The notes under the pieces are model-generated. The model did no database searches and was not told where the DNA came from. It was given only the letters and a program-made list of their open reading frames with translations. The position numbers and the translations under genes are program-made. Source: Ashinkailepas kermadecensis (lineage: Eukaryota; Arthropoda; Thecostraca; Neolepadidae). Taken from it: 64,000 nt of DNA. The stretch is taken from NCBI GenBank assembly GCA_034440615.1, contig JAOTOM010004048.1, forward strand, positions 134,501-198,500, in the 5' to 3' direction. This document shows positions 12,785-24,309 of the stretch, one piece after another (positions within the stretch are counted from its first letter, which is position 1; each line of letters begins with the position of its first letter).

Positions 12785-13702
12785 CCGCCGATACCACAGG
12801 GAGACGTCACACCGCCGATACCACAGGGAGATGTTACACCGCCGATACCACAGGGAGACGTCACACCGCCGATACCACAGGGAGACGTCACACCGCCGCA
12901 CTACCGATACCTCAGGGAGATGTTACACCGCCGATACCACAGGGAGACGTCACACCGCCGTACCACCGATACCTCAGGGAGATGTTACACCACCACAGGG
13001 AGACGCACACCGCCGAAACCCCAGGGAGACGTCACACCGCCGATACCACAGGGAGACGTCACACCGCCGATACCACAGGGAGACGTCACACCGCCGATAC
13101 CACAGGGAGACGTCACACCGCCGATACCACAGGGAGACGTCACACAGCCTACCACCGATACCTCAGGGAGATGTTACACCGCCGATACCACAGGGAGACG
13201 TCACACAGCCGTACCACCGATACCTCAGGGAGATGTTACACCGCCGATACCACAGGGAGACGTCACACCGCCGAAACCCCAGGGAGACGTCACACCGCCG
13301 ATACCACAGGGAGACGTCACACCGCCGATACCACAGGGAGACGTCACACCGCCGATACCACAGGGAGACGTCACACCGCCGATACCACAGGGAGACGTCA
13401 CACAGCCGTACCACCGATACCTCAGGGAGATGTTACACCGCCGATACCACAGGGAGACGTCACACCGCCGATACCCCAGGGAGACGTCACACCGCCGATA
13501 CCACAGGGAGACGTCACACCGTCGATACCCCGGGGAGATGTCACACCGCCGCACTACCGCTACCCCAGGGAGATGTTACACCACCGCACCGCCGATACCA
13601 CAGGGAGACGTCACACCGCCGATACCACAGGGAGACGTCACACCGCCGATACCACAGGGAGACGTCACACCACCGATACCCCAGGGTGAAGTGACACCGC
13701 CG
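12785..13702 (+). repeat. Second block of the 27-bp minisatellite, more variable
   Basis: Same unit as the 5370-8810 array. It is interspersed with longer variant units carrying taccaccgatacctcaggg and gagatgttaca, which recur about every 200-250 bases and suggest a higher-order pattern. The first two or three units beside the retrotransposon are the plain type, like the last units on the other side, as expected if one array was split by the insertion. The last units decay into ccccagggtgaagtgacacc. Confidence 0.95.
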
Positions 13703-13984
13703 TCCCTGGGTCCCTGGACCCATGGGGTCCGAAACCGCACAGTGGGGTCCGAAACTGCACAGCCCTTGCGTGATAGAGGAGGCCCAAGCGTTTGCACGAG
13801 GAGGTTCGGCCAGACGGAGTGTCCTGGGCCGTGAAAGAGCCGACGAAGGGCTCCAGAGCCGGACGTGCAGAGCCACTGGGTCAGCTTTGGCTCAAGCTGA
13901 TCGAGAGCTGATCGAGAGAGCTCAGAGCTGATGGCGGACCTCGGGTCGATAAAAAGGAACCCGAGCTACGGAGACGATCCGGGC
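13703..13984. other. Short duplications, no gene
   Basis: Contains two copies of ggggtccgaaac(c/t)gcaca (about 13,725-13,760) and a tandem agctgatcgagag (about 13,897-13,922). No coding motif. Confidence 0.5.
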
Positions 13985-16025
13985 CGAAGCGGAGTCTTCC
14001 CAGTTTACGCAAAGAGCAAGCCCATTCCACTCTATTTTCCTATACCTGAAGGTCTCACCTCCAGACCCCAGATGCATAGCTTTACATTTGTCATACTTGA
14101 AAGACATCTGCAATTGGTCAGCCCACTTTTAGGTCTTTCAAGTCCAGTTGAATATTATTAGGTTGATCACTACTGTTAGCCACTCCTACCAACTTGATGA
14201 ACCAGCAAATTTGAACACCCACCTCAGCCCTACTTCAATCCTATTCACAAAGATGATAACGTTAATGAATATTCACAAAGATGAGGTAAGATTAGAAAAT
14301 ATTCCAGCAAGTGCTTTGTATGCCGTATTTTAATAATTTCTAGAATACAATTTCATGGTCCACAGTCTCGACGGCTTTCCGAATGTCGAAATAAATGCCA
14401 AGAGCAATTTCATGTGTTGCAAATGCATTAGTGATCGGACATTGCAATGATAAAATTGGCATATAAATTGAGCGGTTCTTCCCGAAGGCAAATTGCATTT
14501 CTTTATGTAAATTGTACGCACTGAAATGGTCTGGGAGCTGATCATAAATACATTTTTAAATAAAATGTTTGCCTATTGTGGAAGTATGCATATTGGCCGA
14601 CAGTTTATGAAACATTTTTGATCCAAGTTTTTAATATGGGTTTCATATGTATAATTTTTGCTGGTTCCGGACATATTTTACATTGAAGAGAAGGATTAAA
14701 GAAGAATGTAATTCGGGTCAAAATGCACTTGTATGTCGTCTTGAGAATCTTTGAACGAATGGCGTTAACCCCTGCGCCAATATCCTTCAAGTGTTTGATA
14801 ATGCATTAAATATCTGCTTCCGTGATGGCGTTAAAATTTATTGGATTTGCATATATGTCACCTATATATTTTAGGGGGTCTGTACCAGTCTGTGGCATTC
14901 GAGCCTTCACTTAAGAGCCCGTTTCAGTAAAGAAATCGTTGAAATGTTTATAAATATATATTTCATCAACAGGAGCTCACACATCCGAATTTTGAATGAA
15001 ATCGTTTGGAATTGACTGATGTCCATTCTTTTGCCATACTTATTTATTTAAATATGTCCAAGTTGTATTAAGTCATTTTGATGTTCATGAAATTTGTTGT
15101 GATAATGCATCTCTTCTTTTTGCATCTTTGAGGATTGTATTTAGAACATTTCCATACCTTTAATACTTGGATATATTTTGCTCGGTGCGTCTTAATTCAA
15201 ATAGCGTGTTTCCTCGGATTATGCCTCTTTAGATATGACAATTGTGTAATGCCCTCGTTGTTGGCAGTGATTGTTTGCAAGCAGACTTGCTCGGAGTCAG
15301 TTCCTAGGTGAATGCGTCGTAGGCTAATTTGAAGCTGTAGTTTGAGTTCATCAATCTTCCAAAATCAAAACAGACCATGTCTGTTTGGCGATTGTTTTGT
15401 GACACAAAAACATGTCAAGATACAATGAAAAGTGTTCAGAAATGAGTGCATTTATGACACCAGAATAAAACACGATTCTCACATCATTGCAAAAAAAATA
15501 TTGTCAATTATGTTAGCTGAGTTCGTGTTCGCCCTTGTTGTACGTGATATGCAAGGAAAAACCTTCTGAATACATTATATCGAGAGCAAAAAACAATCTG
15601 GGTTAGCTTTGATTGCAAATAAATTAGAATCCAAATCTCCTGTTATTCATGTGGAAACTTTTAGTTGTTCTAATCTAGTTAAGCATTCTTCCAGTTCATT
15701 CAGGTATCATGCATTTTGTGATGGAGTGCGATAGATTTGGCGTATAAGAACTGTCTGTTTGTTTTGGACATTTATTGTGAAGAAAATGCTTTCAGCTGTT
15801 GTACACTGATATATAAATATTTTTTGGAGGTGAACTGTTTCAGGGCATATATTGCTGATCCAGCCCCATAATTGTTTCTGTGGTTTCCACAAAAAAGTTT
15901 ACGTGAATCATCAAAGTTAAATGTCTGTTCAATATTTTTTCTTCTGAAGGCAAGTTTCTGAGGCTGGTATAAAGCTCCAGTGAAAATAACTTGCTTGCTA
16001 GCAGATGCATAGTTCATCAAACTTG
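13985..16025 (-). pseudogene. Decayed non-LTR retrotransposon ORF2 (endonuclease to RT)
   Basis: On the minus strand, pieces of one ORF2 appear in the right order, separated by stops and frameshifts. A probable endonuclease end lies at 16,020-15,707 (weakest part). A linker near 15,110-15,040 reads HYHNKFHEHQNDL. A pre-RT region near 14,930-14,780 reads NHFNDFFTETGS and NAITEADI. The RT begins at 14,790 with GAGVNAIRSKILKTTYK. A decayed RPISILP (CRPICILP) sits near 14,600. RT domain A reads YFDIRKAVETVDHEIVF near 14,350-14,390, and the thumb reads KLVGVANSSDQPNNIQLDL at about 14,205-14,140. The sequence QMSFKYDKCKAMHLGSG follows near 14,105-14,060. The colinear order over about 2 kb makes the call firm despite heavy decay. 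The catalytic FADD box before KLVG is lost. The copy is older than the element at 8.8-12.8 kb and from a different family. Confidence 0.75.
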
Positions 16026-17671
16026 TTTACCATCGACCGAGCATTTAATTGCAACATCATATTTAGCATGCTCGTATTTACAATTTGTGTCTTACACGGA
16101 TTATGACATTTACATTGGCCTAGGATGTTTTCCAACTACCAATAAGATATCACAATATCTATAGGGAATACCTCTGAAAGTGATTGAAGAGTTTGGTTTC
16201 ATATGCTCTGGTCTGATTTTGATCTAGGTTAACTATGTTTTCTTCGCTTAACACTGTTTTACACAATGATGGTCATACGAGATATAAGAGAACAAAAACA
16301 TGAATACATATATAAACTGATGCACAAGATACTCATATTCTGGCCTCACAGAGGGAGCTGGAGTTGGACAGACCTGAGTACTAGAGTATGGAGTTTGACC
16401 CATGTCATCAGATGTTGGAGCAGTGGCAGGTATGGTGTGGGCAACTGACCCTGTGGTCATGGTTCTTGGGTGTTTTGCACTGCCAGTTTTTCCATTCTTG
16501 TGTCGACCCACCACCTTTCATTCATACAAAAGCTACTAGAAGCCGCACCTGGGTCTTTCTCTGAATCTGTGGGTCCCCTTCTTGAGTGGACGGCTCTAAA
16601 TTGGTTGCATATCTCCGCTGCGGTCAGGTCTACCTTTACATGGATGGATCACATATTTCCGCAAACCTTCGCCACGAACATCTGTGCCAACAGACACAAT
16701 GAATGTCTGCTGTTTCCTTAAATTCATCTGCTGACTCTCCAGACCCAGCAGTATGCCAACTTGATAATGTTTGAGTTAATGTTGCTTTGTGGTGACTTGG
16801 CACATATTTTCTTCGACAGCTTCTACCTTCAATATCGATTCACCCCGCTGCATCGGCAGGCTGCTCTATCAAGGTTTAATTTTAACTGTTTCTTGGTAGC
16901 CTCTGAAACTGTTCTTTAAGTTCAAAATTGTCAGCCAGTAGCTTATCAATTTGTTAACTTTGTGCAGGCGTAGTTACTCCCTAGTCCGGTTTAAAGTATT
17001 ATACCTGAATGCAAGACGTGCCTAGTACCTAAAGGTCACCAGCAGGCAAGAAATATTGCGTTCGTTGCTGTGATGTTCAGTGCGGACGCAAGGAAATTAG
17101 CCAAAGTCAAAATGTACGTAGACATATGCAAGCCTAATCCGATTCTTATAATGCTATCATTTTCTCCAGATCCAGATGCTCACCTGAAAGCTTGCTTCTA
17201 GTTGTTAGATTGCGTTCGACTCAGAGAAACGCCGTCCCAATCTCGCCCAGAGCAACTTTGTTTATGTGTTAGGTCGGCGATTTGATGTTCAGTTTAGTTC
17301 AGTTCGCTTAACCAATGAGAATGTAGAATGGCGACATTGTTATCGTAAAGTCACACAAGCCGCGAAGCTTTGTGACACTTTGCGGACTGGAACAGCTGAC
17401 AGCGAGCAGGACGAACAGCTGACGATCAGCCTATGTCCGGAAAAGTAAGTGTTATCAAGAAGTGTTAAAAGTAAGTAAGTGAAAGGTGTTCAGTACATTC
17501 TCGCCGGGAAATGTATTTAGCTTCCAGAGGAAGTGTAACTTATATGACAGCACCTGACTTCTCAAGCTAATTTACACAAACAGAAGTACTATTTGAAATG
17601 GCCATTTGATAGTAGCCCAATATGGGATACGAAGGAGAGGCGAGAAAACACAGAGCTCACGAAGCACGCCG
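16026..17671. other. No gene recognised
   Basis: AT-rich, unique-looking sequence. Short frames at 16,248-16,721 have no recognisable motif. The stretch 17,220-17,460 is less AT-rich and contains the duplicated motif gaacagctgac, but its nature is unknown. Confidence 0.5.
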
Positions 17672-17763
17672 CCACCTTCCACTAAGCCCAAAGTCCACCT
17701 TCCACCAAGCCCAAAGTCCACCTTCCACCAAGCCCAAAGTCCACCTTCCACCAAGTCCAAAGT
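17672..17763 (+). repeat. 23-bp minisatellite, 4 copies
   Basis: Four units of ccaccttccaccaagcccaaagt split as ccaccttcca + ccaagcccaaagt. The first unit has ctaag, the last has caagtcc; otherwise identical, so the expansion is recent. Confidence 0.95.
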
Positions 17764-19898
17764 TCATCGTGAGCTTCTAGCAAGCAATGCCAACACTTGG
17801 CTTACGCCTATCGTTGTATTCATAAAGCAAAGGATAAATTACGGTCCGTTAATAGCAATTTGGTGTCCGAAATTATATTGTTTGCTTCTGTGTCGCTTGC
17901 ATATCTGATTATCTGAAGCATAATCAGAGCAAATCGGTACCCAATACGTCCCCAAGGTAGATTACATAGTAGTGACACGTGCTTTGTGCGCGATCAGCGT
18001 ACAGATAATACAGTTGGCCATGAAACATGCGAAAGTCGCTTGGTTTATATGTGATTAATGATGATTATTTGACCGGAGAGAAGTAAAAACAGATTGGATA
18101 AGGCCATTTCAGCCGTGACTTCATAACCTGAATTATAGTTTCGTCCATTTCAGTGTTCCACTAGACCATCTGCTCCCATGGTAACACACACTGCGTTGCC
18201 ACCACAGGGCCATCACTATGTCGCGATTCTGCAAAAGCACGATGTTGTCGGACAGCAGTACGACCTTTGGTGCCAGGTGCAGGATTATTTGAGGACAGTG
18301 GCCCGTATTTATGCTATGACCACTGTAAACACCTGATGAGTACGTACTCCCCAGGCTTCGTCAAGCACTACGCACAAGGGAAGATCGAGGTCAAGGAAGT
18401 CACACAATCCAGAGCAAAAGTGAACGAGGTCGCATTTTGCAACGGGATGAAAGCACCGGTTCAATTACTTGAAGAAAATGAAACGATTCAGTAATGATAC
18501 GAAACAAAACAAAAACTCGACCGATGTATTCCAGTCTGGATGAATGCCCCTGCCCCGTGGCCGCTCCCTCGAGTCTCGCCACTGGCGCCAACATATGTCC
18601 ACATCATTAGGACAGCCAGCCGCTTCACCCACACGGTTGCGGTCGTGTCACAAATTACGGTCGGTGAATGGCTGGGGCGTCAGCAACGCGGGCCGTGTCA
18701 CCGGATCGCCGGGTCGTCTATTTGCCTCCAGTGAGGGCCGTAGCGGGCGAGTTACTGGACACAACAGACCGGTTACGGTCGGTCCGCACGCTCATGAACA
18801 GGGCCAACAGCACTGCAATTGCGGCCGCTCTATCCTAGGGGAGGGGAGGGAGACTTTCGCGACGACGGTAAGGAACAGCCAACAGAAGCGATAACAGAGT
18901 CCTCATTCGTCGCAATAATAAACCAGACCAGTTAGATAACGCATTTCAGTCGTGCTCGTAGTCTGTTTTTTTTAGAGACGGATATTTGTGTCTGACGAGC
19001 ACATGCAATTAATTGACAATAGTGGCACATGCACTAGGAGTATTAAGCTACCTTATCATTGTGAATATGTTATGGACTGCTTCACTGCATTTCATGTCTC
19101 CTTTGTAATGACTTAAGGTGGATTACAGTTTTTACACCCTTTTGGGTCCAATTTTACCCGTGCATCAATTTGAGCGATAAGCGCTTCCATCTTCGACAGT
19201 CCGGAATACCGCATCCAATTTACAAATAGCAGCTCCATCTTCGGCCCAGCAACATTAATTTTGGTAGAAGTGCAACCTATTTCGACAGAACTGCATTCGA
19301 ATTGGGATTTGCAGTGAACATTTCGGCATGTGTGGATAATTTAGTGACGGTGCGATGACCTTCAGCAGAGCGAAAGTAAGTTCGGCGCGGATAACACTCC
19401 GCTATCGAACTTAGTTTTGTCATATTTGGTTGAATATGTGTTCATTGTCCAATAAGCTGGCCATTTTTAACGTCTTTTTATGTAATCGAATAAGAAATAT
19501 ATCATGCGACATTGGCCAGCGAGTAGTTGCTAAGGGGCCCGTCTCACCATGGTAGCGCACTTAACTAGTCAGACGCCAGTAATATTTCCTTGAAACCGAG
19601 CATGCCGTAACCGCAAGGTCAGGAGGTTACAGCTCGTCTGGACGTCGTCATTCCACGTGGCGAAGGGGCGGTGCAGGAACCCAACAGAAGGGGAAAGATG
19701 AAAAATCATCAATGCCCGTTTTCTGGTAGTGATTACGTTGAAGTGAACAGACAGTTAGACATAAAACGAGGAACCGCATAACCTATTATTGCTAACTACG
19801 TGCATTTAAACGAAGCATACACGAAGGCAAGAGGTGGGCGAGCAAGCCAAAAAGTTGACGAATAGTCTTGCGATTAATTTAATTATTGTTTTATGTTA
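17764..19898. other. No gene recognised; contains a GC-rich island at 18,540-18,860
   Basis: Mostly AT-rich. The island at 18,540-18,860 is CpG-rich, with repeated cggtcgtgtcac / ggccgtgtcaccgg and ttacggtcggt motifs, tggcgccaac near 18,587 (primer-binding-site-like) and an aataaa at about 18,917. These could be pieces of a decayed LTR element, but no paired LTR or gag-pol frame was found. 19,545-19,630 has weak tRNA-like boxes (gtagcgcacttaac ... ggttacagctc). Confidence 0.3.
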
Positions 19899-19908
19899 CA
19901 CACAGACA

Positions 19909-19939
<31 letters not shown>

Positions 19940-19946
19940 CCGTATA

Positions 19947-20018
<72 letters not shown>
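19899..20018. repeat. Compound (CA)n-(TA)n microsatellite
   Basis: About 40 bases of CA repeat run straight into about 75 bases of TA repeat. Confidence 0.97.
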
Positions 20019-20019
<1 letters not shown>

Positions 20020-20880
20020 CATACAGATGGGTATATATAATTAATACGATGAATTATTTCGTTATATGCATCGACGAAAATACGCAGATAAACATGAAGC
20101 AGAATCCAGTATGACCACTACACATTTTTATTCCCAATTTTACAGTGAACATTCCGAAATGTGTTGCTGTTTAGTGACAGTGCAATCAACATAGGGAGTG
20201 GAAGAAATTCGACGCCGTCAAAACCGTCCCATTTTCTACCCCCGCACCCAACCGAACCTTTCTAATACATGTTCCAATATCTTCTCTTCCAATATATATA
20301 TGTCCAATGCCTGTTCCAATTGCCTGTTCCAATATCTACTACGTTTAGCAAAGCATAATATTACATGCGGGTTTTATCCGAAGATGTGCGGTGACCTTTG
20401 TTCAAGTACCTCACTTGGAATAGCCCAGCCAAGTGGTAGTAATCCATCCAACGTTTTGCTAAGGAACATACCGAATTGAAGTGCATGAATAGGTGTGCCA
20501 AACATGAGCTGGGTAGTACCACCTGAATTATTGTCTGTCATCGCTGAAAACCGTAGTAAGATGTGCCAGAGCAATCTTTAGTATAAGTGAGGGGTATACA
20601 ATCTTTCATTTTTAACATCGTATATTCGTGGAGAACATTCAGTTATGTACATACAGTTTCAACATAGCCAGCACTGTTTTTTTTTACATAACAAAGAAAT
20701 ACGTATTGCCCAGTAAAGGGCCAAGTTGTAACGTTCTACGTAAATAATGCGGCAGCAACCAGTGGAACCAGTGGAACCAGTGGAGCTTCCTTAGACAGCA
20801 TTCCAGAGATAAAATGAGGGGGAACCACCATCTAGTCAGTAGTGTTCGGTTCCGGATCACAGTACCTGAATATGACACAA
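20019..20880. other. No gene; short repeats only
   Basis: Degenerate ttccaat-containing repeats at about 20,262-20,336, and three copies of the 9-mer aaccagtgg at 20,757-20,783. No coding motif. Confidence 0.5.
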
Positions 20881-21206
20881 CTGACCGACTTTCAACCAAC
20901 CGACCGACCGTACGACTTTCAACCAACCGACCGACCGTACGACTTTCAACCAGCCGACCGACCGTACGACTTTCAACCAGCCGACCGACCGTACGACTTT
21001 CAACCAGCCGACCGACCGTACGACTTTCAACCGACCGACCGACCGTACGACTTTCAACCAGCCGACCGACTGTACGACTTTCAACCAGCCGACCGACCGT
21101 ACGACTTTCAACCGACCGACCTACCGTACGACTTTCAACCAGCCGACCGACTGTACGACTTTCAGCCAGCCGACCGACCGTACGACTTTCAACCGACCGA
21201 TTTCAG
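20881..21206 (+). repeat. 27-bp minisatellite, about 12 copies
   Basis: Each unit carries ccgaccgaccgtacgacttt followed by caacca(g/a) or caaccga. The unit length equals that of the 5.4-8.8 kb array, but the sequences are unrelated. The nine-codon unit gives a stop-free FQPADRPYD-type frame; no other coding evidence. Most units hold the palindrome cgtacg. Confidence 0.93.
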
Positions 21207-22849
21207 CATCAAGCGCATCCAATTTCTGTGTTTCACCATATTGCGTTTAAATACGATACACAAAAAGAGAAATTTGGCCATGACAATCTGGTTCATGCTT
21301 TCAAAGTAAACGCTGTAACCATCTCGTGTATCAACTAGACCCGGTCTCCCCTGCTTGGTGTTGCGGCGTTGAAAGCCCAGTTGAATTGAACGTTAAGTTG
21401 AGCTCAGTTGAACAAAGACACATTTAACATCAGATTCATAAGATAATTGAAAAAAAGCATTATTGTATTATTTATTCCAACATTCCAACTTCCATGCCAG
21501 CTGCCAGCTTCTTACATCAATTCAAACCACAGTTCCAGATAAGCGTTTAATGAAGGGCACCAAATGTCGATAAAGGAGACATCGAAGTGAAGTAGAAGTA
21601 GGCATACTTTTACACGTTATGAATTGCAGATCTTGAAATCATGTAGTACCTTCTCCTATCCATGCTAACATCAGAGGAGCTATGCAATCGTAAGGCAATA
21701 TTTACACAGTATGGGAATGCTGGAGCACTAAAAAAAACATACAAAACTTCAACCGTACTTATTTCGGCGCCATGCATTCGGATAACATCACATTTCACTT
21801 TCACATTCGGATAACATCACATTTCACTTCACTAAGCACGCTGGTATTTTATTAAAGCGACATTTTCCATCCACTTAATGCCTTTTGCAAATTTCCCACT
21901 AGTGAAAATCCCTAATCATGGCCGGGTTAATCGGCATGACACTGGGCGCTGTATGACCAACGCACTCGATGCCCCCTTAAGCCCAAAAAACCAACCTAAT
22001 CGGCATGACACAAAACGACTGTGTGACTTAACCAACAAGATGACTCCGACAGACTCGGCCTGATGAAACTATATTGAGCACACTATTGTGAAGTCATTTT
22101 TAGTCTAGTGGTCATTTCTAGGAGGCATGTACATGGTGGATAAACTTGTCTAGGACGGGGGGCCCGAATAGCTCGACAGATATCTTTGGCATGCGGTGAG
22201 TTTTTGCGACATATTTTCGGAGTTTATTTTACACTTACTACCTCGAAGTAATCCTATATTTTCTTGAAGTGCTCCATGTCATCGACTTTTTCTTCCAACT
22301 TTGCCAACAGGGAACAATCGCTAAGCAACATCCTGGTTTATAGATATGAATTAAGTTCACTGCGCCAAATAATGAACAACAATTCTTCGTCACACCCGCC
22401 CTCATGGTGTTTGTTGGTTGTTTGTTGGTATGAGACTTTAATATCTGATAAACCACATCACAATAACAATTTCCTTGTTTTCCTATGCTTCGCTCGTAGC
22501 CATGTGTGCTCCATTTTTCGTGCCCTGTAACACTATCATTTCGTCAGTTAGAAATAACGTTTTCTGCACATGTGTTGGTTTTCTTTGAATCATCTTGCAT
22601 TCATACGAGAACCCTTCATGGACTCCAGTATTGGGTCGGTGTAAGCAAAAGGTCAACAGCATGTGAATACTGATCAGTCTTTCGCTTTGGCAATAGCCAT
22701 CACTCATATATGGCACTAAGGGATTACTTTTTAATAAGACCCAAGGTGCTTCCATCGCAGACTGTACCTTGCGGGTTGTATCCTAATGAGCATTGTGCAA
22801 GGAGCCAAAAGCAAAACACCAAGAAAGACGGGTGCACCGATGCGTTGTC
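21207..22849. other. No gene recognised
   Basis: Unique-looking sequence. 21,781-21,828 has a tandem of cattcggataacatcacatt (two copies). About 21,945-21,995 is one of three copies of a short dispersed motif around gggcgctgtatga and cgatgc, also at 47.7 and 63.5 kb. Confidence 0.5.
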
Positions 22850-23418
22850 AATATCGCCGCTGACTTGCTACACTGCCACCACTGACCGTAGCAATACCGC
22901 CACTGACTCGTAGCAATACCACCACTGACCGTAGCAATACCACCACGGACCGCAGCAATACCGCCGCTGACTTGTAGCAATACCACCACTGACTCGTAGC
23001 AATACCACCACTGACTCGTAGCAATACCGCCGCTGACTCGTAGCAATACCGCCGCTGACCGTAGCAATACCGCCGCTGACTCGTAACAATACCACCACTG
23101 ACCGCAGCAATACCGCGACTGACTCGCAAGAATGAGACCACTGACTCGAAGCAACACCACCACTGACCGCAGCAATACCGCGACTGACTCGCAAGAATGA
23201 GACCACTGACTCGTAGCGATACTGACACCGACTCGCAATAATGCCGCTACTGACCCGTAGCAATACTGTCACTGACTCATAGCAATACCGCCACCGACTC
23301 GCAACAATACCGCCACCGACTCCCAGCAATGTCGCCACTGACTTGTAACAATGTCGCCACTGACCCGCAACAATAGCACCTAGTGGTTGCATCAATTCCG
23401 CCACCGACTCGCAACACG
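22850..23418 (-). repeat. Degenerate 21-22-bp minisatellite, about 26 copies
   Basis: Units have the form gtagcaataccaccactgac with an optional tc (22 bp) or c (21 bp), with frequent swaps of cacc and gccg and occasional longer variants (cgcaagaatgagaccactga). The mixed 21/22 length makes several minus-strand frames stay open (VSGGIATSQRRY-type). This is a composition effect. Confidence 0.9.
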
Positions 23419-23450
23419 GCTGATGGATGACAGCCCATGTGTCGTTCCTT

Positions 23451-23600
23451 GCCTATAGCGGCATGGGAACGGCTCCGAGTGTTCAAAGGACAAGACACAT
23501 ACCTATAGCGGCATGGGAACGGCTCCGAGTGTTCAAAGGACAAGACACATACCTATAGCGGCATGGGAACGGCTCCGAGTGTTCAAAGGACAAGACACAT
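23451..23600 (+). repeat. 50-bp direct repeat, 3 perfect-register copies
   Basis: Three adjacent copies of 50 bp beginning acctatagcggcatgggaac and ending aaggacaagacacat. The first copy differs only at its first base, so the triplication is very recent or an assembly duplication. Confidence 0.95.
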
Positions 23601-24165
23601 ACCGTTCGGACCGGAGTATGAATATCATTATAGTTAAATTACTGTTTCATTTCCTGGATAATACACGAACCATCGCGCAAAATATTAAAGGACAAGGAAA
23701 ATGTCCACGCGAAATGTCCACGCAAAATGTTTCCCTTGATGGGTAAAAGGCTAGACCGTTTAAAGTTAGTAACAAGTACACCAAGCGGTAACAACTTACT
23801 TTTTGCTGCCTAAGGTAATTATTCAGGCTTGGTTTCTCGTGTTCTTTAGCCCTCGTGATTACGAAGCGTAAAAGTCCCTTCACGCAAGATAAACTCCGTG
23901 CCCCCCCAAATACTGCTTCTTCCCCTGAACACTGGGCCAATAAGCCTTGCATCGAGGCGTTGCATGAAAAGACCTTACCCCCAAAATCGTGACATCCCCA
24001 GCAACTCCGACGTGACAAAGTGTTTGAGCACGTGGATGTTTAAAATTCTAGCGATAGACGACATATTTCTCCCTATATAGCATTGCCGGTACATGTGTGG
24101 GCAGTAGCGTGTCCCACTTTTCAAAAATGTTTTCCAAGCATGTTCGCCCCAGGTTATTCCCGTTC
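23601..24165. other. No gene recognised
   Basis: Unique-looking sequence; may hold further decayed parts of the Penelope-like copy to its right, but no aligned motif was found. Confidence 0.4.
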
Positions 24166-24309
24166 TATGATGACATTTACCAGAGGCATTCCATTTTTGT
24201 GAATTTTCGTCGGTAGTCTAAATCTCCGAGCAGCAGATGAAGTTGTCACCTCAACGTTCCTGCTAATACGGTGGTTTGTTATTGACCCCGGAGTAGTATG
24301 TGCTGTCAG
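24166..24309 (-). pseudogene. Penelope-like RT N-terminal fragment
   Basis: A minus-strand frame of about 48 codons reads ...SSAARRFRLPTKIHKNGMPL followed by VNVII. This resembles the FYGLPKIHKPGxPLRPIVS box at the start of Penelope-like RT domains, with one extra residue (LPTKIHK) and loss of RPIVS. It is a small fragment. The rest of the RT is not in register nearby; the YVDD-containing fragment at 367-640 is probably a separate copy. Confidence 0.4.

Noticed and set aside
18267..18494. 75-codon frame, initially considered a small cysteine-containing protein
   Set aside because: No ATG start, no recognised motif, no splice context strong enough to call an exon.
22783..23404. Minus-strand frames of 126-178 codons
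   Set aside because: Open because of the 21-22-bp repeat, with the same residues in different frames.
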